Shown here piece after piece: positions 15,256-23,175 of a stretch of 37,849 nt of DNA (positions are counted from its first letter, which is position 1; each line of letters starts with the position of its first letter). The stretch covers positions 1 through 37,849 of the forward strand of contig NZ_JAAKEI010000028.1 in assembly GCF_011039085.1 (NCBI RefSeq). The letters run 5' to 3'. The notes under the pieces are model-generated. The model was given only the letters and a program-made list of their open reading frames with translations, was not told the origin of the DNA and ran no database searches. The stretch is from Desulfovibrio sp. ZJ369. Lineage in GTDB: Bacteria > Desulfobacterota > Desulfovibrionia > Desulfovibrionales > Desulfovibrionaceae. Both the position numbers and the translations under genes were made by a program.

Positions 15256-16670
15256 CCACGCAGGAAATTGTCTCCAAACTCTGGAACCTCTGTCATGTCC
15301 TGCGGGATGACGGCATTACCTTTCATCAGTATGTGACTGAGCTGACCTATATCCTGTTCCTGAAAATGGCCAAGGAAACCGGCACGGAAGACGCCATCCC
15401 CGAAACCTGCCGCTGGGACGCGCTGGCCGCCAAAAGCGGCATTGAACTGAAGCACGTTTACAAACAGGTGCTGGCGGAATTGAGCGAAAACGGCACGGGC
15501 CGGGTGCGGGAGATCTATCAGGGCGCGGTATCCAACATCGACGAGCCCAAAAATCTGGAAAAGATCATCGCCAGCATCAATGCTCTGGACTGGTATTCCG
15601 CGCAGGAAGAGGGCCTCGGCAACCTGTATGAAGGTCTGCTGGAAAAAAATGCCAATGAGAAGAAATCCGGCGCGGGCCAGTATTTCACCCCGCGCGTGCT
15701 CATTGATGTGATGGTCCGCCTCATGAAACCCCAGGTCGGCGAACGGTGCAACGATCCGGCCTGCGGTACCTTTGGTTTTATGATCGCCGCTGACCGCTAT
15801 TTGAAAGATCGGACCGACGACTATTTTGATCTGGACGAGGATCAGGCCGCCTTCCAGAAACAAAAAGCCTTTACCGGCTGCGAGCTGGTGCACGACACGC
15901 ACCGTCTGGCCCTGATGAATGCCATGTTGCACGGCATTGAGGGGGAAATCCTGCTGGCGGACACCCTCTCCACAGCGGGCAAGGATCTGAAGGGCTATGA
16001 TCTGGTGCTCACCAATCCGCCCTTTGGCACCAAAAAGGGCGGCGAACGGGCCACCCGTGACGATTTTGCCTTTGCCACCAGCAACAAGCAGTTGAATTTT
16101 CTGCAGCATATTTACCGCAGCCTCAGGCGCGGCGGCCGCGCCGCCGTGGTTCTGCCGGACAACGTGCTCTTTGCCGACGGCGACGGCGGCCGCATCCGCG
16201 CGGATCTTATGGACAAGTGCAATCTCCATACGGTCTTGCGCCTGCCCACGGGCATTTTTTACGCCCAGGGCGTGAAAACCAATGTGCTGTTTTTCGCGCG
16301 CGGCCAGAGCGACAAGGGCAACACCAAAGAGGTATGGTTTTACGACCTGCGCACCAACATGCCGTCCTTCGGCAAGACCAATCAGCTTGCAAAGGAACAC
16401 TTCACGGGCTTTGAGACCGCCTATGAGGCCGAAGATCGCCGCGCCGTGCGCGATGAGCGCTGGAGCGTGTTTACTCGCGAAGAAATAACGGCGAAGGCGG
16501 ACAGCCTGGATCTTGGCCTGATCCGGGATGAATCCCTTTTGGAATATGACGATCTGCCCGATCCCATTGACAGCGGCGAAGAATGCATCGCCCAGCTTGA
16601 AGAAGCTGTGGATCTTATGAAAAGCGTTGTGCGTGAACTGCAAAGCCTGACCCGTGAGGCGGCGCACTGA
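15252..16670 (+). CDS. hsdM: Type I restriction-modification DNA methyltransferase subunit M
   Basis: HsdM is an N6-adenine methyltransferase; two copies with one HsdS form the modification enzyme. The 472-residue protein has the N-terminal helical domain (about 1-130), the SAM-binding motif DPACGTFGF at 168-176 and the catalytic NPPF at 255-258. Length is normal. The ATG at 15252 overlaps the hsdR stop by 4 bases, and the last base of its own stop is the first base of the hsdS start. The order R-M-S in one operon means all three subunits are made together. Confidence 0.96.
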   Translation: MTTQEIVSKLWNLCHVLRDDGITFHQYVTELTYILFLKMAKETGTEDAIPETCRWDALAAKSGIELKHVYKQVLAELSENGTGRVREIYQGAVSNIDEPKNLEKIIASINALDWYSAQEEGLGNLYEGLLEKNANEKKSGAGQYFTPRVLIDVMVRLMKPQVGERCNDPACGTFGFMIAADRYLKDRTDDYFDLDEDQAAFQKQKAFTGCELVHDTHRLALMNAMLHGIEGEILLADTLSTAGKDLKGYDLVLTNPPFGTKKGGERATRDDFAFATSNKQLNFLQHIYRSLRRGGRAAVVLPDNVLFADGDGGRIRADLMDKCNLHTVLRLPTGIFYAQGVKTNVLFFARGQSDKGNTKEVWFYDLRTNMPSFGKTNQLAKEHFTGFETAYEAEDRRAVRDERWSVFTREEITAKADSLDLGLIRDESLLEYDDLPDPIDSGEECIAQLEEAVDLMKSVVRELQSLTREAAH

Positions 16671-17974
16671 TGGCCCGCCCCCGCAAGAACGCCGCCAGGG
16701 CGCAGGCTTCCCTGTTGCCGCCGGATGAAGTGGTCGAAATTCCCGTGGAGGAACAGCCGTACCCCCTGCCGAAAGGGTGGAAGTGGGTCAGGCTATATAC
16801 TCTATGTTCCCTTAGAAATGGTAAAGCTTTTAAACCAAGTGACTGGTCTGATTCAGGTCTTCCTATTATTAGAATTCAAAACTTGAATAATCAAGATAGA
16901 AAATTTAATTATTATAGCGGTTATATTGAAGATAAATTTTTAATAAACTCTGGCGATTTATTATTTGCTTGGTCTGGAACTCTTGGAGCCCATATATGGT
17001 ATGGTGGAAAAGCTATATTAAATCAACATATTTTTAGAATAGATTTTGAAGAAAAAGTTATTTTAAAATCTTTTTTTCGGTATGCTATAAATTGTCGTCT
17101 TGAAGAGTTGATTGCTAAAGCTCATGGAGGAGCAGGGTTACAGCATGTTACTAAAGGTATTTTTGAAAATACTCCTATCCCCCTCCCCACCATCGACGTG
17201 CAACAACGCATTGTTGAGCGCATCGAATCCCTCTTTGCCAAACTGGACGAAGCCAAAGCAAAAGCTGAATCCGTGCTTGACGGCTTTGAGATTCGCAAGG
17301 CCGCTATCCTGCACAAGGCGTTTACGGGAGAACTGACAGCGAAGTGGAGGGAGGAAAACAAGTTACCGCTTTCTAACTGGAAATACGAGGCCATCGCTTC
17401 ACTTTGCCATAGTCTCAAGTATGGAACTGCTAAAAAATCAAAGGAAACAGGTTCTACAGTTGTTCTTCGCATGGGAAACTTACAGGGAGGTGAAATAGAT
17501 TGGAGTAATCTAGCATACTCTGACGATCAAGATGATATTCAAAAATACCTTTTGTCTCCTAATGATATTCTTTTCAATAGAACGAATAGTGCTGAACTTG
17601 TCGGAAAAACTTCCATTTATCGTGGAGAATATCCTGCAATATATGCAGGATACCTTATTAAAATGGACTACAAAAAAGATCGTCTTATTGGTTCATATCT
17701 AAATTATATAATGAATTCGCTTAAAGCAAAAGAGTATTGTAATAGTGTAAAAACTGATGGTGTCAATCAATCTAATATAAATGCAAAAAAATTAGGTGCT
17801 TTTATTATACCTGTTCCTTGCCTTTCCGAACAGCAAGAAATCGTCCGCATCCTTGACAATCTTCTTGCCAAGGAACAACAGGCCAAAGAAGCCGCCGAAA
17901 CTGTTCTGAATCAGATCGACCTGATGAAAAAAGCCATTCTGGCCAGGGCGTTTCGAGGGGAGCTGACGAGATAA
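16670..17974 (+). CDS. hsdS: Type I restriction-modification specificity subunit S
   Basis: HsdS recognises the two halves of the target site. The 434-residue protein has two target recognition domains (about 35-185 and 240-375), each followed by a conserved helix (about 185-235 and 380-434) rich in AKAEA/KEAAE-type repeats and ending in KAF-GELT or RAF-GELT. Base composition is mosaic: the recognition domains (roughly 16795-17175 and 17440-17815) are strongly AT-rich, while the conserved parts match the GC-rich hsdR and hsdM. That pattern fits exchange of recognition domains from other lineages. The frame is intact, so the system is probably active. Target sequence cannot be predicted here. 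Confidence 0.95.
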   Translation: MARPRKNAARAQASLLPPDEVVEIPVEEQPYPLPKGWKWVRLYTLCSLRNGKAFKPSDWSDSGLPIIRIQNLNNQDRKFNYYSGYIEDKFLINSGDLLFAWSGTLGAHIWYGGKAILNQHIFRIDFEEKVILKSFFRYAINCRLEELIAKAHGGAGLQHVTKGIFENTPIPLPTIDVQQRIVERIESLFAKLDEAKAKAESVLDGFEIRKAAILHKAFTGELTAKWREENKLPLSNWKYEAIASLCHSLKYGTAKKSKETGSTVVLRMGNLQGGEIDWSNLAYSDDQDDIQKYLLSPNDILFNRTNSAELVGKTSIYRGEYPAIYAGYLIKMDYKKDRLIGSYLNYIMNSLKAKEYCNSVKTDGVNQSNINAKKLGAFIIPVPCLSEQQEIVRILDNLLAKEQQAKEAAETVLNQIDLMKKAILARAFRGELTR

Positions 17975-18156
17975 GACGTAACGAAAATAGCAGCAACAGG
18001 AGGTGGGATTCTATGAAGAGATACCATAACTGAATAATTTGAATTTTAGCTGAGTAAATTTTCTATCTACCTTATATGCTGAAAAAATATAATAAATTAT
18101 TTTTTCTCGTATAATGCGAAATGAGCAGCATAAAAGTTTAGAGCATTATATATCCT
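17975..18156. other. AT-rich gap after hsdS
   Basis: These 182 bases are AT-rich and hold no convincing gene, terminator or repeat. A hicA gene, expected near hicB, was looked for and not found. Confidence 0.5.
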
Positions 18157-18380
18157 CTATCTTGTAGCTTGTACAATCTGCTCAGTAATCCAACTATTCA
18201 AACTTACCCCGGCATCAGCTGCTTTTCTTGCAATCTTCTGATGTAATTCTGGTGAAATTCTGATATTAAATCGTCCAGAAAACGGCCTTTCCGGTTCTTT
18301 TCCGACTTCTTTGCAAAGCAGCAGATAATCTTCCACAGAGTCCGCCAGAGCCTGTTTCAGCTCATCAATGGAGCGGCCCT
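18157..18380 (-). pseudogene. hicB: hicB antitoxin, 5'-truncated
   Basis: The minus strand reads GRSIDELKQALADSVEDYLL, then a linker, then KPERPFSGRFNIRISPELHQ-type residues and a C-terminal ribbon-helix-helix (IARKAADAGVSLNSWITEQI), ending at TAG 18157-18159. This is the central and C-terminal part of HicB, the antitoxin that neutralises the HicA mRNA interferase. The first 35-45 residues and the start codon are missing: the frame meets the right hairpin repeat at 18381. No hicA is seen. The repeat therefore truncated a chromosomal or island hicB gene. Confidence 0.8.
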
Positions 18381-18427
18381 GAGCAGATTACCTTTGACTT
18401 TCATAAAAAGTCAAAGGTAATCTGCTC
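18381..18427. repeat. Hairpin repeat, right copy flanking the R-M operon
   Basis: Perfect 21-base inverted repeat: GAGCAGATTACCTTTGACTTT (arm 18381-18401), loop of 5, and the complementary arm at 18407-18427. It shares the core with the copy at 11658-11696. No T tract follows, so it is not a standard terminator. It truncates hicB and, with the left copy, brackets the R-M operon. Confidence 0.8.
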
Positions 18428-18469
18428 TATGACCAATGATTGCCGCTCAGCTTCGTCAGGCTGCGTTTT

Positions 18470-18507
18470 TGCGCAAGGCGCGTACTGTAGAGTACGCTCC
18501 CTTCGCA
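18470..18507. other. Imperfect hairpin downstream of DUF2156 gene
   Basis: TGCGCAAGG-C-GCGTACT, loop GTAG, then AGTACGC-TC-CCTTCGCA can fold into a stem of about 15 pairs with two small irregularities. It lies 3' to the minus-strand DUF2156 gene (18562-19455). No U tract follows in that direction, so it may be an mRNA-stabilising or Rho-associated structure. The rest of 18428-18561 shows nothing else. Confidence 0.45.
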
Positions 18508-18561
18508 ACCAGCTTGCTTTCCCCGCTGAAAGGGCAAAACGCCTCAATGTGGAGAGAGCCT

Positions 18562-19455
18562 CTAGCCCTTGCGCACGCACACCTTGTATTTGCGCAGGAA
18601 GTCCGTGGGCTGGTAGGTCATTTTGGCCTGGCGCAGACCTTCTTCATCCAGATCCTGCGCCCGGTTGATATACGCAACGCCCTGGCCCGCGCGCCGCGCG
18701 AACAGGCAATTGATGGTCTGGTACACGCCCTTGAAGCCGTTGAGGCCTTTTTCGTAGTGCACGCCCAGACTGAGATCGTCCAACTTTTCGCCCACGCTGA
18801 AAGCCACCATCCGCTTGTCCACATAGAGAGAGCCGCCCGAAAGCCCGCTGAAGCAGTTCCAGTGCGAGAGCACGCGGTTGATGGCTTCATTTTCGGCCTG
18901 AAGCGAACGGGAGCCCTCGCATTCGTGCCATTGACACCAGTCGTCCTGCACGGCCAGCACGTCCTCGATCATGGCGTCGTCCAGGGCACGATAGTCAGGC
19001 TCGCCGTACGCCTTGATGAAGCTGTTCAGGTGATTGCGCTTTTTATGAAAACGGTTGCCGGGCAGCTCGGCCAGATCTTCCTGCCTGTAAAGGTATTCCC
19101 ACTGGCCGCGGTCTTCCTGCGGCTGGATCTGTCCGGGCAGGGCCTGTTCCCAGATGCGCAGCAATTCTTCGGGCACGCGTGCGAAATTGTGCTCGTCCTG
19201 ACTGAAAGCCCGGGGCAGAATACTCTGCCAGTCCACGGCGTTCCAGTCGCCCACCGGAGCCCAGCAGACCAGGTGCGGGCGCGTCTGGCGGATCCAGCAG
19301 AGCTGATCGTCAAAACACCATTCCAGACCGTAATAATCCTGCCAGCCCCAGAGGTTGGGCAGGGTGTAATCCAGGGAGCGGCGCGGCGTGCGCTGCCAGA
19401 GAGCATAAAAATCCCGGCGGCCGTCCAGGCTTACGGGCGTGAAATCCTTGTTCAT
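18562..19455 (-). CDS. DUF2156 domain protein (phosphatidylglycerol lysyltransferase C-terminal-like)
   Basis: The 297-residue protein belongs to the DUF2156 family, which has a double GNAT-like fold related to the aminoacyl-transferase half of MprF. It has no membrane segments, so it is cytoplasmic. Features seen include HKKRNHLNSF near residue 140 and the C-terminal GVYQTINCLFARR followed by YINRAQDLDEEGLRQAK, typical of the family. The ATG at 19455 has AAGGAG upstream. It is the last of three closely spaced minus-strand genes (lysA, MATE, DUF2156; gaps of 50 and 40 bases), probably one transcript. The exact acyl or aminoacyl acceptor is unknown. Confidence 0.85.
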   Translation of the reverse strand: MNKDFTPVSLDGRRDFYALWQRTPRRSLDYTLPNLWGWQDYYGLEWCFDDQLCWIRQTRPHLVCWAPVGDWNAVDWQSILPRAFSQDEHNFARVPEELLRIWEQALPGQIQPQEDRGQWEYLYRQEDLAELPGNRFHKKRNHLNSFIKAYGEPDYRALDDAMIEDVLAVQDDWCQWHECEGSRSLQAENEAINRVLSHWNCFSGLSGGSLYVDKRMVAFSVGEKLDDLSLGVHYEKGLNGFKGVYQTINCLFARRAGQGVAYINRAQDLDEEGLRQAKMTYQPTDFLRKYKVCVRKG

Positions 19456-19495
19456 TGATTTTCTCCTTTCAAAACTCGCGTGCCCATGCTCTACG

Positions 19496-20929
19496 TCAGG
19501 CCCGCAGCGCGGGCTTTTCGCCCTGTGGAGGCGTTTTGCGCAGGCGGTTCATGGCAAAGCGCGCCCAGTCGCGGAAGAGCACTACATAGAGCATGATGCC
19601 GGTTTGCAGACACTGCGAAAACAGCATGGCCACAAAAACGCCCGAGGCCGTGCCCCAGAGCTTGTGGCCCAGAAGCCAGCCCAGAGGCAGACGCACCAGC
19701 CAGAACGTGCCTCCGTAAATCATCAGATTATACTGGGTTGCCCCGGCGCCGATCATGATGCCGCCCATGACCGTACTGGCAATGGAAAAGGGCGTGGAAA
19801 GCAGATTATACGTCAAATAGCTGATGATCTGGGCCTGCGTGCCCGGTTCTTGCGAAAGCAGCTCCGCGATTTCCCGGCGGAAGGGCCAGAGCGCGGCGGC
19901 CATAAGGCTCATGAGCACAGCGGCCACGCCGACCATGTTCAGGGCCACCCGTTTGGCCTCCGCGGGTTGACCGGCGCCCAGGCTGTTGCCCACCAGCACG
20001 GCCACGCTCATGTTGAAGGCCATGCCCGGCAGGAAAAGCAGAGCTTCCGCCCGCAGCCCGGCCGTGAGACCGGCCAGGGCGTTGACGCTGTCCGCGGGCA
20101 GCGAGGCCACCAGCACAAAAAGCGTCAGATAGCCCGACTGCCAGACAATCTGGGCCGCGCCCGCGGGCAGGGCGACCCGCAGCAGATAGGGCAGGCCGGC
20201 CTTGAGCCAGCGCAGGCTGGGCAGGGCGCGGCGCTGCAGATAGCCGGAGCGGGCCAGCAGCAGGCAGTTGCAGACGGCCCCCAGGCATTGCGCGCCGAAG
20301 GTGGCCCAGGCCAGGCCCATATAGCCGCAGGCGGGCAGGCCGAACCAGCCCAGGCCGAAGCCCAGGCAGGCCACAAGGTTGGCCGCGCAAACCACGGCGG
20401 CCACCCAGAGCGGAGGCAGGACCTGACGGGTGGCGCGGAACATGACGCCCGTGGCGGAATAAACATACTGGGCGGGCAGGGCCAGCATGGTGACCTGCCA
20501 GAGTTCGCGGGCAATGGGCAGAATGCTTTCCGGCACCATGAGCAGGCGCAGAATATCGTCCCCGAACAGCCACCCGATCAGGGCCATCAGCAGGCCCAGG
20601 CCCAGACTGCCGATCACCGTGGCGCTCACATAACGCTGGGCCCGGAGCAGCCTGAGCGCGCCCAGGGATTGGCTCACAGCGGCCGTGGCCCCGCTGGAGA
20701 CGGCCATGATCACGGCCATCAGGAAAACGGCGCATTGCGTCACCATGCCCAGGGCCGCCTGCACGTCGGCGCTGATCCGCCCGGCCACCCAGACAGTGAT
20801 GAAGCCCATGAAGAACACAAGGTACATCATGAGCATCTGCGGCCAGGTCAGCCGCCAGACCGCGCGCGGCGAGGTGCTTAAATCAGGCTTGGGCATCACG
20901 ACCGCCCAGGGGAGGCAAAAGCGTGGCAT
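19496..20929 (-). CDS. MATE family multidrug/metabolite efflux transporter
   Basis: The protein of up to 477 residues has about 12 hydrophobic segments in two halves, and glycine/proline-rich helices such as MAVSSGATAAVSQSLGA and FNMSVAVLVGNSLGAG, which occur at equivalent places in each half of MATE transporters. These inner-membrane proteins export drugs or metabolites against Na+ or H+. The start is uncertain: ATG 20929 and ATG 20896 are both possible and neither has a clear Shine-Dalgarno; the membrane domain begins after residue 25 either way. It lies between lysA and the DUF2156 gene on one probable transcript. Substrate cannot be inferred. Confidence 0.92.
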   Translation of the reverse strand: MPRFCLPWAVVMPKPDLSTSPRAVWRLTWPQMLMMYLVFFMGFITVWVAGRISADVQAALGMVTQCAVFLMAVIMAVSSGATAAVSQSLGALRLLRAQRYVSATVIGSLGLGLLMALIGWLFGDDILRLLMVPESILPIARELWQVTMLALPAQYVYSATGVMFRATRQVLPPLWVAAVVCAANLVACLGFGLGWFGLPACGYMGLAWATFGAQCLGAVCNCLLLARSGYLQRRALPSLRWLKAGLPYLLRVALPAGAAQIVWQSGYLTLFVLVASLPADSVNALAGLTAGLRAEALLFLPGMAFNMSVAVLVGNSLGAGQPAEAKRVALNMVGVAAVLMSLMAAALWPFRREIAELLSQEPGTQAQIISYLTYNLLSTPFSIASTVMGGIMIGAGATQYNLMIYGGTFWLVRLPLGWLLGHKLWGTASGVFVAMLFSQCLQTGIMLYVVLFRDWARFAMNRLRKTPPQGEKPALRA

Positions 20930-20979
20930 CCGTTATCATCGTCATTTTCCCGCCGGGCCGCGATCACGCCCGGCCTGCG

Positions 20980-22260
20980 TCACAGGCCTGCAAAGCCGCG
21001 CGCAAGGTCTTCAAGCGTCTCCCGGCGGCGGATCAGCCGCGCCGTGCCGTTGCTTTGAATCAGCACCTCTGCCGGAAGGCGGCGCTGATTGTAATTGGAG
21101 GCCATCACAAAGCCATAGGCTCCGGCATCCAGGACGCCCAGCACATCCCCTTCGCGCATGACGGGCAAGAGGCGGTCTTTCGCCAGGATATCGCCGCTCT
21201 CGCAGATGTTGCCCACAACGGTCTGGAGCTGCGGCTCCTGCGACGGCGCGCGCTCGCCGGGGCGGCGGTAAATTTCCAGATCGTGAAAAGAGTCATACAT
21301 GGCCGGGCGCACCAGCACATTGAAGCCCAGATCCGTGCCCACATAGCGCTTGTCGCCATTATTTTTCACAGCATGGACCCGGCCCAGCAAAACGCCGCAC
21401 TCGGCGGCCACATAGCGGCCAGGTTCAATAAGAAAGCGCCCGGCGTAGCCGGTCTTGCGGGCCCAGCCGCTGAGCAGTTCGTGCAGGCGGCGGCCCAGCT
21501 CGGCAAGATCCAGGCGCGGCTGCTGCTCATATTTGCGGTAAGGAATGCCGAATCCGCCGCCGAAGTCAATAATCTCCAGTTTTTCCAAGGCATTGCCGGG
21601 CAGGCTTTGCGCAAGATGCAGCAATACCGCGGCCGCTTCCAGATAGCCGTCAGGCTCCATGAACAGGGAGCCGATATGCTGGTTGATCCCGGCCAGGGTC
21701 ATGCGATGCTCTGCCAGCAAGGCAAAGACCTCATCCATCTTGTCGGGCGTGACGCCGAATTTGGTTTCCTTGCCCGCGGTGATCACCTTGGCGTGATGCC
21801 CGGCGCCGATGCCGGGATTAAAACGCACCATGACCTTGCCGCCACGGTTGAGCCGCCCCAGGGCATCCAACTGGGAGAGGGAATCCACGCTGACCAAAAG
21901 CCCGTGCGCCAGGGCATTTTGCAGCTCTTCGGGCGAATTGTTGTTGGAGATATAGAGAATCTCCCCGGCCGTGAAGCCCGCCAGCTCATCCATGAACAAT
22001 TCGCCGGGGCTCATGGCGTCCACAACCAGGCCTTCCTGGCGGATAATCCGCAACAGCGCGGGATTGGCATTGGCCTTGACCGAATAGTTGACCCCGAAGC
22101 CGGGGTGGCTCGTAAGCGTCATCAAATCCCGGCAACGCTCGCGCAGGATGCCTTCATTATAAATATAGAGCGGCGTGCCGTAGGTTTCGGCAAGTTCGAG
22201 AGGCGTATGGCTGCCGTAGAAATTCAGGCTGTCGGTATACGTGGAGCGGATGTCGGACAT
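20980..22260 (-). CDS. lysA: Diaminopimelate decarboxylase
   Basis: LysA removes CO2 from meso-diaminopimelate to give lysine, the last step of lysine synthesis. The 426-residue protein is a fold III PLP enzyme: NYSVKAN carries the PLP lysine (K62), GGGFGIPY is the phosphate-binding glycine loop, EPGRY and CESGD supply substrate and dimer-interface residues, and DAGAYGFVMASNYN is the usual C-terminal motif. The ATG at 22260 is preferred over the ORF's upstream start because GAGG lies 5 bases before it and family proteins start about here. It is the first gene of the probable lysA-MATE-DUF2156 transcript. Confidence 0.96.
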   Translation of the reverse strand: MSDIRSTYTDSLNFYGSHTPLELAETYGTPLYIYNEGILRERCRDLMTLTSHPGFGVNYSVKANANPALLRIIRQEGLVVDAMSPGELFMDELAGFTAGEILYISNNNSPEELQNALAHGLLVSVDSLSQLDALGRLNRGGKVMVRFNPGIGAGHHAKVITAGKETKFGVTPDKMDEVFALLAEHRMTLAGINQHIGSLFMEPDGYLEAAAVLLHLAQSLPGNALEKLEIIDFGGGFGIPYRKYEQQPRLDLAELGRRLHELLSGWARKTGYAGRFLIEPGRYVAAECGVLLGRVHAVKNNGDKRYVGTDLGFNVLVRPAMYDSFHDLEIYRRPGERAPSQEPQLQTVVGNICESGDILAKDRLLPVMREGDVLGVLDAGAYGFVMASNYNQRRLPAEVLIQSNGTARLIRRRETLEDLARGFAGL

Positions 22261-22705
22261 AAGTACCTCGAAAAAGGGCTGCTGGGCCGTTTGCAGCAAA
22301 AGCAGACGGCTTTTGATTACGCACAAATGTTAATTATCCTTGCCGCGCCGCGCGCTGTCAAGCCCGCGGCCCTGGTCGGCGCAGGGCAGACACATTTTAT
22401 GCGGCAGCCCTGCGCGCAGCGCTATGCCGCATTGACATTAGACCCGCGCCGTGTTCTCTTGCGAAGCGGCTGCACGGGCAAAAAACCGCTGCCGCGCAGC
22501 AGGGAATATGTTCAAAAAGCCGCTGATCGCGCTGGCATTCTGCTTCTGCTGTTTTGGCACAGCCGCCAACGGCTGACGCTCGCGGGCGGGCATGGCTTCG
22601 CCCTGCCAGATTTAGTTCATTTCATTGGCAAAACGCTCTAACAATAACATCTGTGCTTCGGCACAGACCATAATACGGTGTTGCGGCACTGAGAACGGAG
22701 TTTTT
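22261..22705. other. Divergent intergenic region between lysA and the FKBP gene
   Basis: This 445-base gap must hold promoters for both directions. TTGACA occurs at 22433-22438 but without a clear -10 on the plus strand. TCTGTGC-TTCG-GCACAGA at 22650-22667 is a perfect 7-base hairpin with a UUCG loop, 29 bases before the FKBP Shine-Dalgarno. A 22-codon frame at 22508-22576 looks like a signal peptide (MFKKPLIALAFCFCCFG) but stops at once; I do not call it a gene. Confidence 0.45.
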
Positions 22706-23128
22706 ATGGCCATCAGGAAAGGTGATACGGTTCGCGTGCATTATACGGGCACGCTTGCCGACGGGACGGTGTTTGATTCTTCCAAAGAGCGTGATCCCCT
22801 GGAGTTTACCTTGGGCAAAGGCATGCTGATCCCAGGCTTCGAGGCGGCCGTGGAAGGGCGTGAGGCAGGCGACACCGTCACGGTGACAATTCCGGCGGAT
22901 CAGGCCTACGGGGATGTGGATCCCGAATTGATTTTCACGGTGCCGCGCGCGCAGGTGCCTGATCACATTCCCCAGGAAGTGGGCGTGCCGCTGCAACTTT
23001 CCAACGAGCAGGGCCAGATGGACGTGACCATCGCCGAAGTGGGCGACGATGAAATCACGCTGGACGCCAATCATCCGCTGGCGGGCAAGGAATTGACTTT
23101 TGAAATAGAGATTGTGGACGTAAAGTAG
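22706..23128 (+). CDS. FKBP-type peptidyl-prolyl isomerase, SlyD-like
   Basis: These enzymes speed prolyl bond isomerisation and act as chaperones. The 140-residue protein has the split FKBP domain ([16 protein letters not shown] at 11-26, [16 protein letters not shown] at 36-51) with an inserted chaperone flap at about 70-125, the SlyD layout. It lacks the His-rich metal-binding tail of E. coli SlyD. It has no signal peptide, so it is cytoplasmic. The ATG at 22706 has CGGAG 5 bases upstream; the longer open frame has no ribosome site. glnN follows 47 bases later on the same strand. Confidence 0.94.
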   Translation: MAIRKGDTVRVHYTGTLADGTVFDSSKERDPLEFTLGKGMLIPGFEAAVEGREAGDTVTVTIPADQAYGDVDPELIFTVPRAQVPDHIPQEVGVPLQLSNEQGQMDVTIAEVGDDEITLDANHPLAGKELTFEIEIVDVK

Positions 23129-23175
23129 CCCTGATTTCGCCCGGTTTTGAGCAGGATTTTACGCAAGGAGCGTTC

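Noticed and set aside
18381..18427. Right hairpin as an intrinsic terminator
   Set aside because: No T run follows on either strand, and a related copy lies 6.7 kb away inside an integrase fragment.
22508..22576. 22-codon frame resembling a signal peptide upstream of the FKBP gene
   Set aside because: It stops straight after the hydrophobic core, has poor Shine-Dalgarno spacing, and no mature part in any frame was recognised.
18436..22641. Plus-strand frames of 340-572 codons opposite DUF2156, MATE and lysA
   Set aside because: Each lies antisense to a gene with clear motifs. The translations are typical GC-skew artefacts.
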